NCBI GenBank assembly: GCA_016718405.1
Contig: JADKDJ010000012.1
Location: forward strand, 38,285-102,284
DNA: 64,000 nucleotides
Reading direction: 5' to 3'
Source: Candidatus Rhodoferax odensensis
GTDB lineage: Bacteria > Pseudomonadota > Gammaproteobacteria > Burkholderiales > Burkholderiaceae_C
The notes under the pieces were generated by a model. The model was not told the DNA's origin. It worked only from the letters and a program-made list of their open reading frames with translations, and did not search any database. Shown one piece after another: positions 1 through 8,053 of the stretch; within the stretch, counting starts at the first letter, position 1, and every line of letters starts with the position of its first letter. The position numbers and the translations under genes were made by a program.

Positions 1-1
1 G

Positions 2-880
2 GGCGTCAACCGCCGCTACCCGCAAGGCACCCGCATGTTCGGCAAGATCACCAACATCGCCGACTACGGCGCGTTTGTGGAACTCGAGCCGGGCATCGAA
101 GGCCTGGTGCACGTGTCTGAAATGGACTGGACCAACAAGAACGTGGCACCCAGCAAGATCGTCTCCCTGGGTGACGAAGTCGAAGTCATGGTGCTGGAAA
201 TCGACGAAGACAAGCGCCGCATCAGCCTGGGCATGAAGCAGTGCAAGGCCAACCCGTGGCAAGAGTTCGCGCAAAACACCAAGCGCGGCGACCGCGTCAA
301 GGGTCCGATCAAGTCCATCACCGACTTCGGCGTGTTCGTCGGTCTGGCTGCTGGCATTGACGGCTTGGTGCACCTGTCCGACCTGTCCTGGAACGAACCC
401 GGCGAAGCTGCCGTGCGCAATTACAAGAAGGGTCAGGACGTGGAGGCCATCGTACTGGCTGTGGATGTGGACCGCGAACGCATCTCGTTGGGCATCAAAC
501 AACTCGACTCTGATCCGTTCACCACTTTTGTGTCCGTCAACGACAAAGGCCAAACCGTTAGCGGCAAGGTCAAGACGGTGGACGCAAAGGGTGCCGAGAT
601 CGACCTGGGCGAGGACATCATTGGTTACCTGCGCGCCAGTGAGATCTCGCGGGATCGCGTCGAAGACGCCCGCAATGTGCTCAAGGAAGGCGACGAAGTG
701 ACTGCTGTCGTGGTCAACATCGATCGCAAGACCCGCAACATCCAGTTGTCGATCAAGGCCAAGGACATGGCTGACCAGAACGAAGCCATGCAAACCTTGA
801 GCCAACAGTCGGCCCGCGAAAACGCCGGCACAACCAGCCTGGGCGCACTGCTGCGCGCCAAGTTGGACAACAACAACTGA
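2..880 (+). CDS. rpsA: 30S ribosomal protein S1, C-terminal part (5' end outside window)
   Basis: S1 binds mRNA on the 30S subunit and helps initiate translation. The frame is open from the first bases of the window, so the gene begins upstream. About 292 codons are visible. They carry three consecutive S1 RNA-binding repeats, each with the ITDFG(V/A)FV-like strand and the GLVH(L/V)S turn; the last repeat (about residues 188-260 of the visible part) is more divergent, as in other S1 proteins. The stretches EMDWTNKN and KQCKANPW are typical of bacterial S1 repeats 4 and 5. A strong terminator follows and ihfB comes next, the usual proteobacterial rpsA-ihfB order. Confidence 0.97.
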   Translation, partial: GVNRRYPQGTRMFGKITNIADYGAFVELEPGIEGLVHVSEMDWTNKNVAPSKIVSLGDEVEVMVLEIDEDKRRISLGMKQCKANPWQEFAQNTKRGDRVKGPIKSITDFGVFVGLAAGIDGLVHLSDLSWNEPGEAAVRNYKKGQDVEAIVLAVDVDRERISLGIKQLDSDPFTTFVSVNDKGQTVSGKVKTVDAKGAEIDLGEDIIGYLRASEISRDRVEDARNVLKEGDEVTAVVVNIDRKTRNIQLSIKAKDMADQNEAMQTLSQQSARENAGTTSLGALLRAKLDNNN

Positions 881-902
881 TCGCTTGTTGATGTGCTGAC
901 GC

Positions 903-939
903 AATACGACCGGTGGCCAAAGCACCGGTCGTATTTTTT
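903..939 (+). terminator. Rho-independent terminator of rpsA
   Basis: A perfect 13-bp stem (903-915 with 923-935), a 7-nt loop, and a run of six T ending at 939. It lies 23 bases after the rpsA stop and 20 bases before ihfB, so ihfB probably has its own promoter or depends on read-through. Confidence 0.9.
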
Positions 940-958
940 GGTCCGATAGATTACCGCC

Positions 959-1273
959 ATGACACGCTCCGATCTTGTTGAAGAACTGGCCGCAAGGTTT
1001 AGTCAGCTGACCCACCGCGATGCCGAATTTGCCGTGAAGGCAATCCTTGACGCGATGAACGACGCACTGGTTCGAGGGCACCGGATTGAGATTCGCGGTT
1101 TTGGCAGTTTTTCGATTAACCACCGCCCGCCGCGCATTGGACGCAACCCACGCAGTGGCGAAAGCGTCGCCATTCCAGAAAAGCGCGTGCCCCATTTCAA
1201 GCCCGGCAAGGCCCTGCGTGAAGCCGTGGATCAGCGCACGGCACAGATGCAGGCGAAGACCAAGGCCTCATGA
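959..1273 (+). CDS. ihfB: Integration host factor subunit beta
   Basis: A nucleoid protein that bends DNA as a heterodimer with IhfA, acting in recombination, transcription and replication. The 104-residue length fits the HU/IHF family. The N-terminus (MTRSDLVEELA), the RGFGSFS turn and the RIGRNPRSGE beta-arm, whose proline intercalates into DNA, are diagnostic of the beta subunit. ATG at 959 is the only start giving the full N-terminal helix. The next gene is the LapA-like membrane protein, the common betaproteobacterial order. Confidence 0.96.
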   Translation: MTRSDLVEELAARFSQLTHRDAEFAVKAILDAMNDALVRGHRIEIRGFGSFSINHRPPRIGRNPRSGESVAIPEKRVPHFKPGKALREAVDQRTAQMQAKTKAS

Positions 1274-1333
1274 TCACGGACTTCTGCAACGCGTGATCCC
1301 TTCGGTAGAATCAACCCGTCACTGGGAAGATTG

Positions 1334-1633
1334 ATGAAACACGTCCTGTGGCTGTTTAAGTGGATGCTTAAGACAGCCATTTTTTTTACGCTGCTTGCCT
1401 TCGCGTTGAACAATCAGCATGAGGCCAGCGTGCACTTCTTCTTCGGAACGCAGTGGCGCGCGCCGCAAGTGCTGATCGTGCTGGCGGCTCTGGCCTTGGG
1501 CGTAACCTTGGGCGTGCTGGTCATGGTACCGCGCTGGTGGAAGCACAAGCACCGCGCGCGCCACCAGCTTGCCGACGCCGGCACTACCACGCCATCGCCG
1601 ACCAAACCCTTATCGGCGCCTCATGGATTTTGA
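1334..1633 (+). CDS. lapA: LapA-domain (DUF1049) inner-membrane protein
   Basis: A small membrane protein of 99 residues with two hydrophobic segments (about residues 6-28 and 40-65) and a short basic cytoplasmic tail. That is the usual form of LapA, the partner of LapB in controlling lipopolysaccharide synthesis through LpxC turnover. An in-frame TTG lies directly before the chosen ATG at 1334, and GGGAAG upstream can serve as ribosome binding site. Its 3' end overlaps the lapB start by 11 bases, so the pair is translationally coupled. Identification rests on topology and on the adjacent lapB. Confidence 0.8.
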   Translation: MKHVLWLFKWMLKTAIFFTLLAFALNNQHEASVHFFFGTQWRAPQVLIVLAALALGVTLGVLVMVPRWWKHKHRARHQLADAGTTTPSPTKPLSAPHGF

Positions 1634-2780
1634 CTTCAGCTGGCTACTGATCGGACTGCCCCTGGCATTCGTCCTCGGTTGGTTGGCATCACGGCTCGAT
1701 CTGCGCCAGTTGCGCATCGAAAACCGCCAGACCCCAAAGGCCTACTTCAAGGGTTTGAACTTTCTGCTCAACGAACAGCAGGACCAGGCCATCGACGCCT
1801 TCATCGAGGCCGTTCAGAACGACCCGGATACCTCCGAGCTGCATTTTGCGCTGGGAAACCTGTTTCGACGCCGGGGCGAGTACGAACGGGCCGTGCGCGT
1901 GCATCAGCACTTGCTCTCTCGCGGCGACTTGCCCACGCCCGACCGTCATCGCGCCCAACACGCTCTGGCCCTGGACTACCTGAAGGCCGGCTTGCTTGAC
2001 CGAGCCGAAGAGGCCCTGATCAAACTCGAGGAAACCGCCTTCGAGGCGCAGGCTCGTCTGGCCCGGCTTGCCATTTACGAACGCAGCCGCGACTGGGCCA
2101 GTGCGGCGCAGATCGCGCACCAGCTTGAGCAGTCCAATCAAGGCAGCTTCTCCACTCGCCTTGCGCACTACCTGTGCGAGCAGGCGCTTGCGAGTGCCAG
2201 CGACGACAACGCGAAGCAGGCGCAATTTTTACTGCGCCAGGCCATTGCCATTGCCCCCAACGCGCCCCGCGCTGGCCTGGAACTGGCAACGCTGATGCTG
2301 GCCACACAGCAAGCGGAGACAGCCTATTCGGTCCTTTCCCAAACCCTGGAGGCGGTGCCGGCTGCAGCCCCACTGTTGGCGGCCAGCATGGCCAAAGCGG
2401 CACTGGCGTGCGATGCAACCACGCAGGCCATTGCCCAGCTTCAAGCCAGCTACGACCAATCACCATCCCTGGATGTGCTGGACGCAATCGTGGCACTGGA
2501 AACCAACAAGGTCACTACGACGCCATCCGGCCGCGACTGGTACGTACGCCACCTGGAGCGTGAGCCATCACTGATCGCCGCGGCCAAGTGGATCGAGGGT
2601 GAAAAACTTGAACACGAGCAGTTCCATCCCCTGGTACAAAAGGCGCTCGATCACGCCGTCAAACCCCTGCTGCGCTACCGCTGCGCCGCGTGTGGATTTG
2701 AGGCCAAGCAGCACTTCTGGCAATGCCCCGGCTGCCAGACCTGGGACAGCTACCCACCCAAACGGGTTGAAGAGTTATGA
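1623..2780 (+). CDS. lapB: Lipopolysaccharide assembly protein LapB (TPR protein with rubredoxin-like zinc domain)
   Basis: LapB (YciM) is an inner-membrane-anchored TPR adaptor that couples LPS synthesis to FtsH degradation of LpxC. The 385-residue product starts with a membrane anchor (about residues 5-20), has repeated TPR helices in the middle, and ends in a metal-binding knuckle CAAC...CPGC (last 30 residues) typical of the family. ATG at 1623 is chosen because it places the anchor at the N-terminus and overlaps lapA; an upstream in-frame ATG would add an unlikely basic, proline-rich extension. The heptose genes downstream fit a role in LPS. Confidence 0.93.
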   Translation: MDFDFSWLLIGLPLAFVLGWLASRLDLRQLRIENRQTPKAYFKGLNFLLNEQQDQAIDAFIEAVQNDPDTSELHFALGNLFRRRGEYERAVRVHQHLLSRGDLPTPDRHRAQHALALDYLKAGLLDRAEEALIKLEETAFEAQARLARLAIYERSRDWASAAQIAHQLEQSNQGSFSTRLAHYLCEQALASASDDNAKQAQFLLRQAIAIAPNAPRAGLELATLMLATQQAETAYSVLSQTLEAVPAAAPLLAASMAKAALACDATTQAIAQLQASYDQSPSLDVLDAIVALETNKVTTTPSGRDWYVRHLEREPSLIAAAKWIEGEKLEHEQFHPLVQKALDHAVKPLLRYRCAACGFEAKQHFWQCPGCQTWDSYPPKRVEEL

Positions 2781-2991
2781 ACACCTCCGGGCTTCGCGCG
2801 GTTTGCGGCGCTGCGCTTCGGTGCGGCAGCCAGCGGCAACGAGGCTTCAGGCCCGTTCATGCCTGCGCAGGCAGGTATGGCGCTGCGGGCATGAGCCCCT
2901 TGCAGGGGGCAATGCCGGTGGTCTGGCTGAGCCGGGTCCACGGTATTCCAGGGCGGGGTCAGTTCATGCGCCACAATTGAAGTGGAAAGAG
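2781..2991. other. Non-coding spacer with REP-like palindrome between lapB and hldA
   Basis: No convincing gene in 211 bases. A perfect 12-bp palindrome GCCTGCGCAGGC lies at 2861-2872, within a context resembling the short palindromic repeats found between genes in many proteobacteria. A second imperfect hairpin, GCCCC TTGCA GGGGGC, lies near 2895-2910. Open frames here are short and rich in Arg, Gly and Cys. GGAAAGAG at the end of the spacer is the Shine-Dalgarno sequence for hldA. Confidence 0.55.
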
Positions 2992-3924
2992 ATGAGCATC
3001 GTTTCCAAACAAAAAATGTCCACGGCCCGCGTGCTGGTGGTGGGTGATGTGATGCTGGACCGATACTGGTACGGTGCGGTCGACCGCATCTCACCGGAAG
3101 CCCCGGTGCCAGTCGTGCGCATCACACGTGAAGAGGAGCGCGGTGGAGGCGCAGCCAATGTGGCCTACAACGTGGTTACCCTTGGTGCGCAGGCTTCGCT
3201 ACTGACAGTGGTCGGCGACGACGAGGCCAGCCACAAACTGGAGGCGCTACTGGGGGGCACTGGCATCGACACCCACTTTGGGCGTGACGCCGCCCTGAAG
3301 ACCACGGTCAAGCTACGGGTGATCGGTCGCCAGCAGCAATTGCTGCGACTTGACTTCGAGAACACGCCAAAGACCGAGGTGCTCGCGACACAAACCGCAA
3401 GCTTCATCAACATGCTGCCGACCCATGACGCGGTTCTGTTTTCCGACTATGGCAAGGGCGGTCTGGCGCACGTGGGCGACATGATTGCCCGGGCTCGTGG
3501 CGCCGGCAAACAAGTATTGGTTGACCCTAAGGGCAGCGATTACTCCCGGTACCAGCACGCCAGCATCATCACGCCCAACCGCGCGGAACTGCAGCAAGTC
3601 GTCGGAACCTGGCGCGATGAGCCCGATCTGCACACCCGCGCTCACAACCTGAGGACTGCGCTGGGACTCGACGCAGTGCTGTTGACACGCAGCGAAGAGG
3701 GCATGACGCTCTTTGACGGCGAAGGGCAACTTCATGTCGAGGCACACGCGCGGGAGGTGTTCGATGTCACCGGCGCCGGCGACACTGTTATTGCCACCAT
3801 GGCCGCGCTGGTGGCCGCTGGCCTGAGCTTTCGCGACGCCCTGCCCTGGGCCAACCGCGCCGGTGGCGTGGTGGTCGGCAAGTTTGGCACGGCCACGGTG
3901 TCCTATGAGGAGTTGATGGCATGA
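2992..3924 (+). CDS. hldA: D-glycero-beta-D-manno-heptose-7-phosphate kinase (HldE N-terminal domain type, RfaE1)
   Basis: A PfkB/ribokinase-fold kinase that makes the bisphosphate intermediate of ADP-heptose, used for the LPS inner core. The 310 residues cover only the kinase domain. Visible motifs are the substrate-side start VLVVGDVMLDRYWYG, the GGGAANVAYN motif and the C-terminal TGAGD motif (about residue 260) with the catalytic aspartate. The nucleotidyltransferase domain of E. coli HldE is absent and must be encoded elsewhere. ATG at 2992 is preceded by GGAAAGAG; the frame stays open upstream, but that sequence is spacer-like. The stop overlaps the hldD start (ATGA). Confidence 0.93.
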   Translation: MSIVSKQKMSTARVLVVGDVMLDRYWYGAVDRISPEAPVPVVRITREEERGGGAANVAYNVVTLGAQASLLTVVGDDEASHKLEALLGGTGIDTHFGRDAALKTTVKLRVIGRQQQLLRLDFENTPKTEVLATQTASFINMLPTHDAVLFSDYGKGGLAHVGDMIARARGAGKQVLVDPKGSDYSRYQHASIITPNRAELQQVVGTWRDEPDLHTRAHNLRTALGLDAVLLTRSEEGMTLFDGEGQLHVEAHAREVFDVTGAGDTVIATMAALVAAGLSFRDALPWANRAGGVVVGKFGTATVSYEELMA

Positions 3925-4940
3925 CAAGAGTGGTGGTTACCGGCGCCGCCGGATTCATCGGCAGCAACCTGATCAAGGGACTCAATGCGCGTGGAATCGT
4001 GGACATCATTGCGGTCGATGATCTGACACAAGGCGACAAGTTTCGAAACATCGCAGACCTGCAGATTGCCGACTATGTGGATGCCGACGACTTCTATGAC
4101 CTGTTTGCGGGTGGCTCCTATGGCCAGGTGGAGGCGGTGTTCCATGAAGGCGCCTGCAGCGACACGATGGAGGCCGATGGCAAGTACATGATGCGAAACA
4201 ACTACACGACCTCGTGCCAGTTGTTCTTTGCCTGCCAGAAGCGCGGTGCGCGGCTGCTCTACGCGTCCAGCGCTGCCACGTATGGTGGTTCGCAGGGTTT
4301 TCGTGAAGAGCCGGCATTCGAGCATCCGCTCAACGTGTATGGCTACTCCAAGCTGTTGTTCGATCAGCGCATGCGTCGGGAATGCGGCGCGCGCTTTCAG
4401 CGCGCGATGGATGGCAAGACGCAGCAAGTGGTGGGTTTTCGCTACTTCAATGTCTACGGACCGCGTGAGCAGCACAAAGGCCGCATGGCCAGTGTGGCAT
4501 TCCACCAGTTCAACCAGTTCCGCGCCGAGGGGCGGGTCAAATTGTTTGGCGAGTATGGCAATTACGCGCCAGGCGGCCAGATGCGTGACTTCGTATTTAT
4601 CGACGACGTCGTTGCGGTCAATTTGTGGTTTTTCGATCACCCGGACAAGTCGGGGATCTTCAACCTTGGCAGCGGTCGCGCACAGCCGTTCAACGACGTT
4701 GCCACCTCCCTGGTCAATGCGCTGCGTAACCAGCAAGGTGAGCCGCCGCTGAGCCTGGCCGAGATGCTGGCGCAGGGGCTACTGGAATACATCGCCTTCC
4801 CTGACGCTTTGCGCGGCAAGTACCAGTGCTACACCCAAGCCGATTTGTCCGCCTTGCGTGGCGCCGGGTGTGATCACGCCTTTGCCGACGTCCAAAGCGG
4901 CGTCACGCGGTATGTCCATGCCTTGGCGCACCCCGCGTGA
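3921..4940 (+). CDS. hldD: ADP-L-glycero-D-manno-heptose-6-epimerase
   Basis: The last step of ADP-heptose synthesis for the LPS core, an NADP-dependent epimerase of the extended SDR family. The 339 residues start with the Rossmann motif GAAGFIGSN (residues 8-16) and contain the YGYSK catalytic pair (about residues 140-144) plus the FRYFNVYGPRE segment typical of HldD. It overlaps hldA by four bases (ATGA), so the two are translated together. Confidence 0.96.
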   Translation: MTRVVVTGAAGFIGSNLIKGLNARGIVDIIAVDDLTQGDKFRNIADLQIADYVDADDFYDLFAGGSYGQVEAVFHEGACSDTMEADGKYMMRNNYTTSCQLFFACQKRGARLLYASSAATYGGSQGFREEPAFEHPLNVYGYSKLLFDQRMRRECGARFQRAMDGKTQQVVGFRYFNVYGPREQHKGRMASVAFHQFNQFRAEGRVKLFGEYGNYAPGGQMRDFVFIDDVVAVNLWFFDHPDKSGIFNLGSGRAQPFNDVATSLVNALRNQQGEPPLSLAEMLAQGLLEYIAFPDALRGKYQCYTQADLSALRGAGCDHAFADVQSGVTRYVHALAHPA

Positions 4941-5048
4941 TTGCCGCCTGCTATCCCGCAGTTGGCGTTTTCCCGGATACCGTCAACGCCACTTGCCGTT
5001 CAATCGTTGAAGGCGAGGACGATTCCCCTAACCATCAGGAGTAGCACT

Positions 5049-5642
5049 ATGTTGAAGAAGATTCTTGCATTGATTACCATGCTGTACGCAGCGGCCACCT
5101 TTGCTGCGGTTGACGTGAACAAGGCCAGCGCCGCTGACCTCGACGGCGTCAAGGGAATTGGTCCGTCCATATCCAGCAAGATTCTGGAAGAGCGCAAGAA
5201 GGGCAACTTCAAGGATTGGAACGACTTCATCGAGCGGGTCAAGGGCGTGGGCGAAGGCAATGCCGCCAAGTTCTCCGCCGAAGGCCTGACTGTCAATGGC
5301 GCCGGCTTCAAGGGCGCAGCAGCGGCCCCCGCAGCGAAGAAGGATGAGAAGCCAATGGCCAAAGCCGAAGAGAGGAAGGCCGATGTCAAACCCGCTGCGG
5401 CTGCGCCAGCGACACCCACACCGGCGGCGGCAAATGTGCCGGCCGTGAAAGAGGAGAAAAAAGACCCCAAGGCTGAAGCCAAGGCGAAGAAAGAGGCCGA
5501 CAAGAAAGCCAAAGCAGAAGAGAAGCAGAAGAAGGCCGACGAAGCCAAAGCAAAAAAGGAAGCCGCGTCAAAGGGCAAGGATGACAAGAAAGACGCTAAG
5601 GCTGATGCAGCCAAGCCGGCTGCCAGCGCGGCCAAGAAATAA
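5049..5642 (+). CDS. Secreted ComEA-like helix-hairpin-helix protein with long Lys/Ala-rich tail
   Basis: The 197-residue product begins with a signal peptide (residues 1-18, cleavage near TFA-AVD). It is followed by a ComEA-type helix-hairpin-helix DNA-binding domain (about residues 19-80: VNKASAADLDGVKGIGPS, then a second hairpin with VKGVGEG). The last 100 or so residues are low-complexity Lys, Ala, Glu and Pro. ComEA proteins bind incoming DNA in the periplasm during transformation, and this domain would suit that. The tail is unusual compared with the roughly 100-residue standalone ComEA. AGGAG at 5037-5041 supports the ATG at 5049. A terminator follows. Confidence 0.8.
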   Translation: MLKKILALITMLYAAATFAAVDVNKASAADLDGVKGIGPSISSKILEERKKGNFKDWNDFIERVKGVGEGNAAKFSAEGLTVNGAGFKGAAAAPAAKKDEKPMAKAEERKADVKPAAAAPATPTPAAANVPAVKEEKKDPKAEAKAKKEADKKAKAEEKQKKADEAKAKKEAASKGKDDKKDAKADAAKPAASAAKK

Positions 5643-5660
5643 GCACCGCTTGGTCACAAC

Positions 5661-5683
5661 ACACCCGCTTCGGCGGGTGTTTT
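5661..5683 (+). terminator. Rho-independent terminator of the hldA-hldD-comEA-like segment
   Basis: An 8-bp perfect stem (5661-5668 with 5673-5680) closed by a stable TTCG tetraloop and followed by a T run. It separates this + strand group from nagZ, which converges from the right. Confidence 0.88.
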
Positions 5684-5709
5684 CATCTGAAAATGCTTGG
5701 CGCCCCGAC

Positions 5710-6792
5710 CTAGGGAAGCAGACTCACAGCATGCATGTAGGCCGCCGAAACCATCAGGGCGTCCCAATCCAGTGCCTTTGCCGAGGGCAACAACGCCAGA
5801 CGACGCTCGTCACTGGCGTCGGATGGTCGCCAGTGTCCTTTGAGTTGCGCCTCGCTCAAGCCGTCGATCAGGTCATCCAGGAGCTGACTCTGGTTGAGAC
5901 TCTGGTTGCACACCAGCACCATGTCACACCCGGCGGCGAGCGCAATCATCGCAGCCTGCAAGTAGCTGATTTCCTTGCCATTGAGCTGTCGGGCACCGGC
6001 CATCGACAGGTCATCGCTGAAGACGAGCCCGCCAAATCCGAGCTCTCCGCGCAGAATGTCCTGCAGCCATCGCGACGAAAAGCCCGCCGGCAGATCATCC
6101 ACCTTGGGGTAGATCACGTGCGCGGGCATGACACTGGTCAGCGTGGTGCTGAGCCAGCGATAGGGCGCAGCGTCGTCCGCCAGGATCGCCTTGAGACCAC
6201 GCCGGTCAACCGGGATCTCCGTGTGTGAATCGGCCCGGACAAAGCCATGACCAGGGAAGTGCTTGCCGCAATTGGCCATGCCACTTTGCAGCAATCCGTG
6301 CATCAAACTCTTTGCCAACACACTGACGAGGCGCTGATCCCGCCCAAATGCGCGATCTCCAATGACGGAACTCTGTCCAAAGTCCAGGTCCAGCACCGGC
6401 GTGAAGCTCAAGTCCACACCGCAGGCGCGCAACTCGGCACCCAGAACATAGCCGCACGCCGTGGCTGCATTGGTGGCGCGCAGCGCACCAGTGCCCGGCG
6501 CTGGGCCATCGTCGCGCAACCACATCTCACCGAGTGCGCGCATGGGCGGCAAATGGGTGAAACCGTCTGTCTTGAAGCGCTGCACTCGCCCGCCCTCGTG
6601 GTCCACACAGATCAGCAAATCACGCCGGACTGCCTTGATGTCATGGCACAGGCGCTGCAACTGGGTGCGGTCTTGCCAATTGCGGGCAAACAAGATCAAT
6701 CCGCCTACCAGCGGATGCGCCAGACGTTGGCGGTCGGCATCGTTCAGAGAGGTGCCTGCAATATCAATGACAAGGGGAGCGTGTTGACTCAT
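5710..6792 (-). CDS. nagZ: Beta-N-acetylhexosaminidase (glycoside hydrolase family 3, NagZ)
   Basis: A cytoplasmic enzyme that removes GlcNAc from anhydromuropeptides in peptidoglycan recycling, and so affects AmpC induction where present. The 360 residues contain the family signature KHFPGHG (177-183), the catalytic-loop histidine in ADSHTE (187-192) and the nucleophile aspartate in SDDLSM (259-264). There is no signal peptide. It is the last gene of the pdxJ-acpS-nagZ group, with a 42-bp gap from acpS. Confidence 0.95.
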   Translation of the reverse strand: MSQHAPLVIDIAGTSLNDADRQRLAHPLVGGLILFARNWQDRTQLQRLCHDIKAVRRDLLICVDHEGGRVQRFKTDGFTHLPPMRALGEMWLRDDGPAPGTGALRATNAATACGYVLGAELRACGVDLSFTPVLDLDFGQSSVIGDRAFGRDQRLVSVLAKSLMHGLLQSGMANCGKHFPGHGFVRADSHTEIPVDRRGLKAILADDAAPYRWLSTTLTSVMPAHVIYPKVDDLPAGFSSRWLQDILRGELGFGGLVFSDDLSMAGARQLNGKEISYLQAAMIALAAGCDMVLVCNQSLNQSQLLDDLIDGLSEAQLKGHWRPSDASDERRLALLPSAKALDWDALMVSAAYMHAVSLLP

Positions 6793-6834
6793 GGTGGTTT
6801 CTTCTAGACAAAGAATCGCGGATAGCTACGACAT

Positions 6835-7263
6835 TTATAGCATTGAGCTGTTGTCGGAAAAAGCTCTCGGGCTGATCTGCTCGACGACACAGAAGCTGGC
6901 GGCGTAGTCAGTCTCATCGCTGACGGTGATGTGGGCACGCAGGGAGCGCGAGTCAAACCACTGTTTGAGTGTGCCATGTAAAACCACAGTCGGCTGGCCG
7001 CTGGAGAGCTTGTCGATCTCGCAAAGGCGCCAGGTCATGGGCATGCGCATGCCCAGACCGATCGCCTTACTGAACGCTTCCTTGGCGCTGAAGCGCGTGG
7101 CCAGGTATCGCACACCGCGCTCGGGCCAGCGCTGGCTGCGCAGGCGCCAAGTCGCGATTTCCGTGTCCCCCAGGATTCGCAAGGCAAAGCGCTCGCCGTG
7201 CCGATCCAGACTGGCGCGAATACGGCGCACGTCGCAGATGTCGGTGCCAATCCCGTAGATCAT
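6835..7263 (-). CDS. acpS: Holo-[acyl-carrier-protein] synthase
   Basis: Transfers 4'-phosphopantetheine from CoA to serine of apo-ACP; its substrate AcpP is encoded at 20.1 kb. The 142 residues have the magnesium ligands Asp8 (IGTDICDV) and Glu62 (FSAKEAFSKA). ATG at 7263 gives the canonical MIYGIGTDI start and follows the pdxJ stop by only a few bases; upstream frame extension into pdxJ is rejected. Operon with pdxJ and nagZ. Confidence 0.95.
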   Translation of the reverse strand: MIYGIGTDICDVRRIRASLDRHGERFALRILGDTEIATWRLRSQRWPERGVRYLATRFSAKEAFSKAIGLGMRMPMTWRLCEIDKLSSGQPTVVLHGTLKQWFDSRSLRAHITVSDETDYAASFCVVEQISPRAFSDNSSML

Positions 7264-7270
7264 GGTCGGC

Positions 7271-8038
7271 TCAGGCGCTGGCTTCGAGAATGCAGCGCAG
7301 GTAGTCTTTGACCGTGGCGGCGTAGCCCAGCTCCAGCGCATCACCGATCAACGCGTGGCCAATCGACACTTCCAAAACGCCGGGCACCTGCTTCAGGAAG
7401 TCAGTCAAATTGTCGCGATTGAGGTCATGGCCGGCGTTAACCCCCAGACCCGCTGCCTGCGCTGCCCGAGCCGCCTGGGAAAAACGCGCCAACTGGGCAG
7501 TCTGCTGCGTTGTACCGTACGCGGCGGCGTAGGGCTCGGTGTAGAGCTCAACCCGATCGGCACCAACCGCGCGCGCGCCTGCGACGCTACCAGCATCGGC
7601 ATCCATGAACAGGCTGACCCGCACGCCCAGGGTCTGCGCCTGGGCGATAAGACCACGCAGGCGCGGCCCGTCCTGAGCGAGGTTCCAGCCGTGGTCGCTG
7701 GTGAACTGTCCTTCCGAATCCGGCACAAATGTGCATTGGTGAAGCGGCAGGCCCCGTTGACGTAAGTCCTGCACGAAGCCGATCAAGTTCTGAAACGGGT
7801 TGCCCTCAATATTGAACTCGCGATCTGGCCATGCCTGCATCACCGTGGCCAAGTCATACACATCCTCGGCGCGAATGTGGCGTTCATCCGGCCGCGGGTG
7901 CACCGTGATTCCGCTGGCACCCGCCTGCAGACACAAGACGCCTGCCCGCGTCACACTGGGGATGCCAAGGTGCCGGGTATTGCGCACCAGCGCCACCTTG
8001 TTGAGGTTGACGGACAGTGCCGTGGGCGCGTTGGTCAT
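7271..8038 (-). CDS. pdxJ: Pyridoxine 5'-phosphate synthase
   Basis: Condenses deoxyxylulose 5-phosphate and aminoacetone phosphate to pyridoxine 5'-phosphate, the last de novo vitamin B6 step. The 255-residue TIM-barrel has the N-terminal VNLNKVALVRNTR strand, the HPRPDERHI substrate loop (about residues 48-56) and the GHDLNRDNL C-terminal phosphate region. It starts 15 bases after the recO stop, consistent with an era-recO-pdxJ-acpS operon. Confidence 0.95.
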   Translation of the reverse strand: MTNAPTALSVNLNKVALVRNTRHLGIPSVTRAGVLCLQAGASGITVHPRPDERHIRAEDVYDLATVMQAWPDREFNIEGNPFQNLIGFVQDLRQRGLPLHQCTFVPDSEGQFTSDHGWNLAQDGPRLRGLIAQAQTLGVRVSLFMDADAGSVAGARAVGADRVELYTEPYAAAYGTTQQTAQLARFSQAARAAQAAGLGVNAGHDLNRDNLTDFLKQVPGVLEVSIGHALIGDALELGYAATVKDYLRCILEASA

Positions 8039-8053
8039 GGGCCTTGGTCTCGA

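Noticed and set aside
2599..2991. N-terminal extension of the heptose kinase into lapB
   Set aside because: The added residues overlap lapB out of frame and resemble no kinase; a good Shine-Dalgarno supports ATG at 2992.
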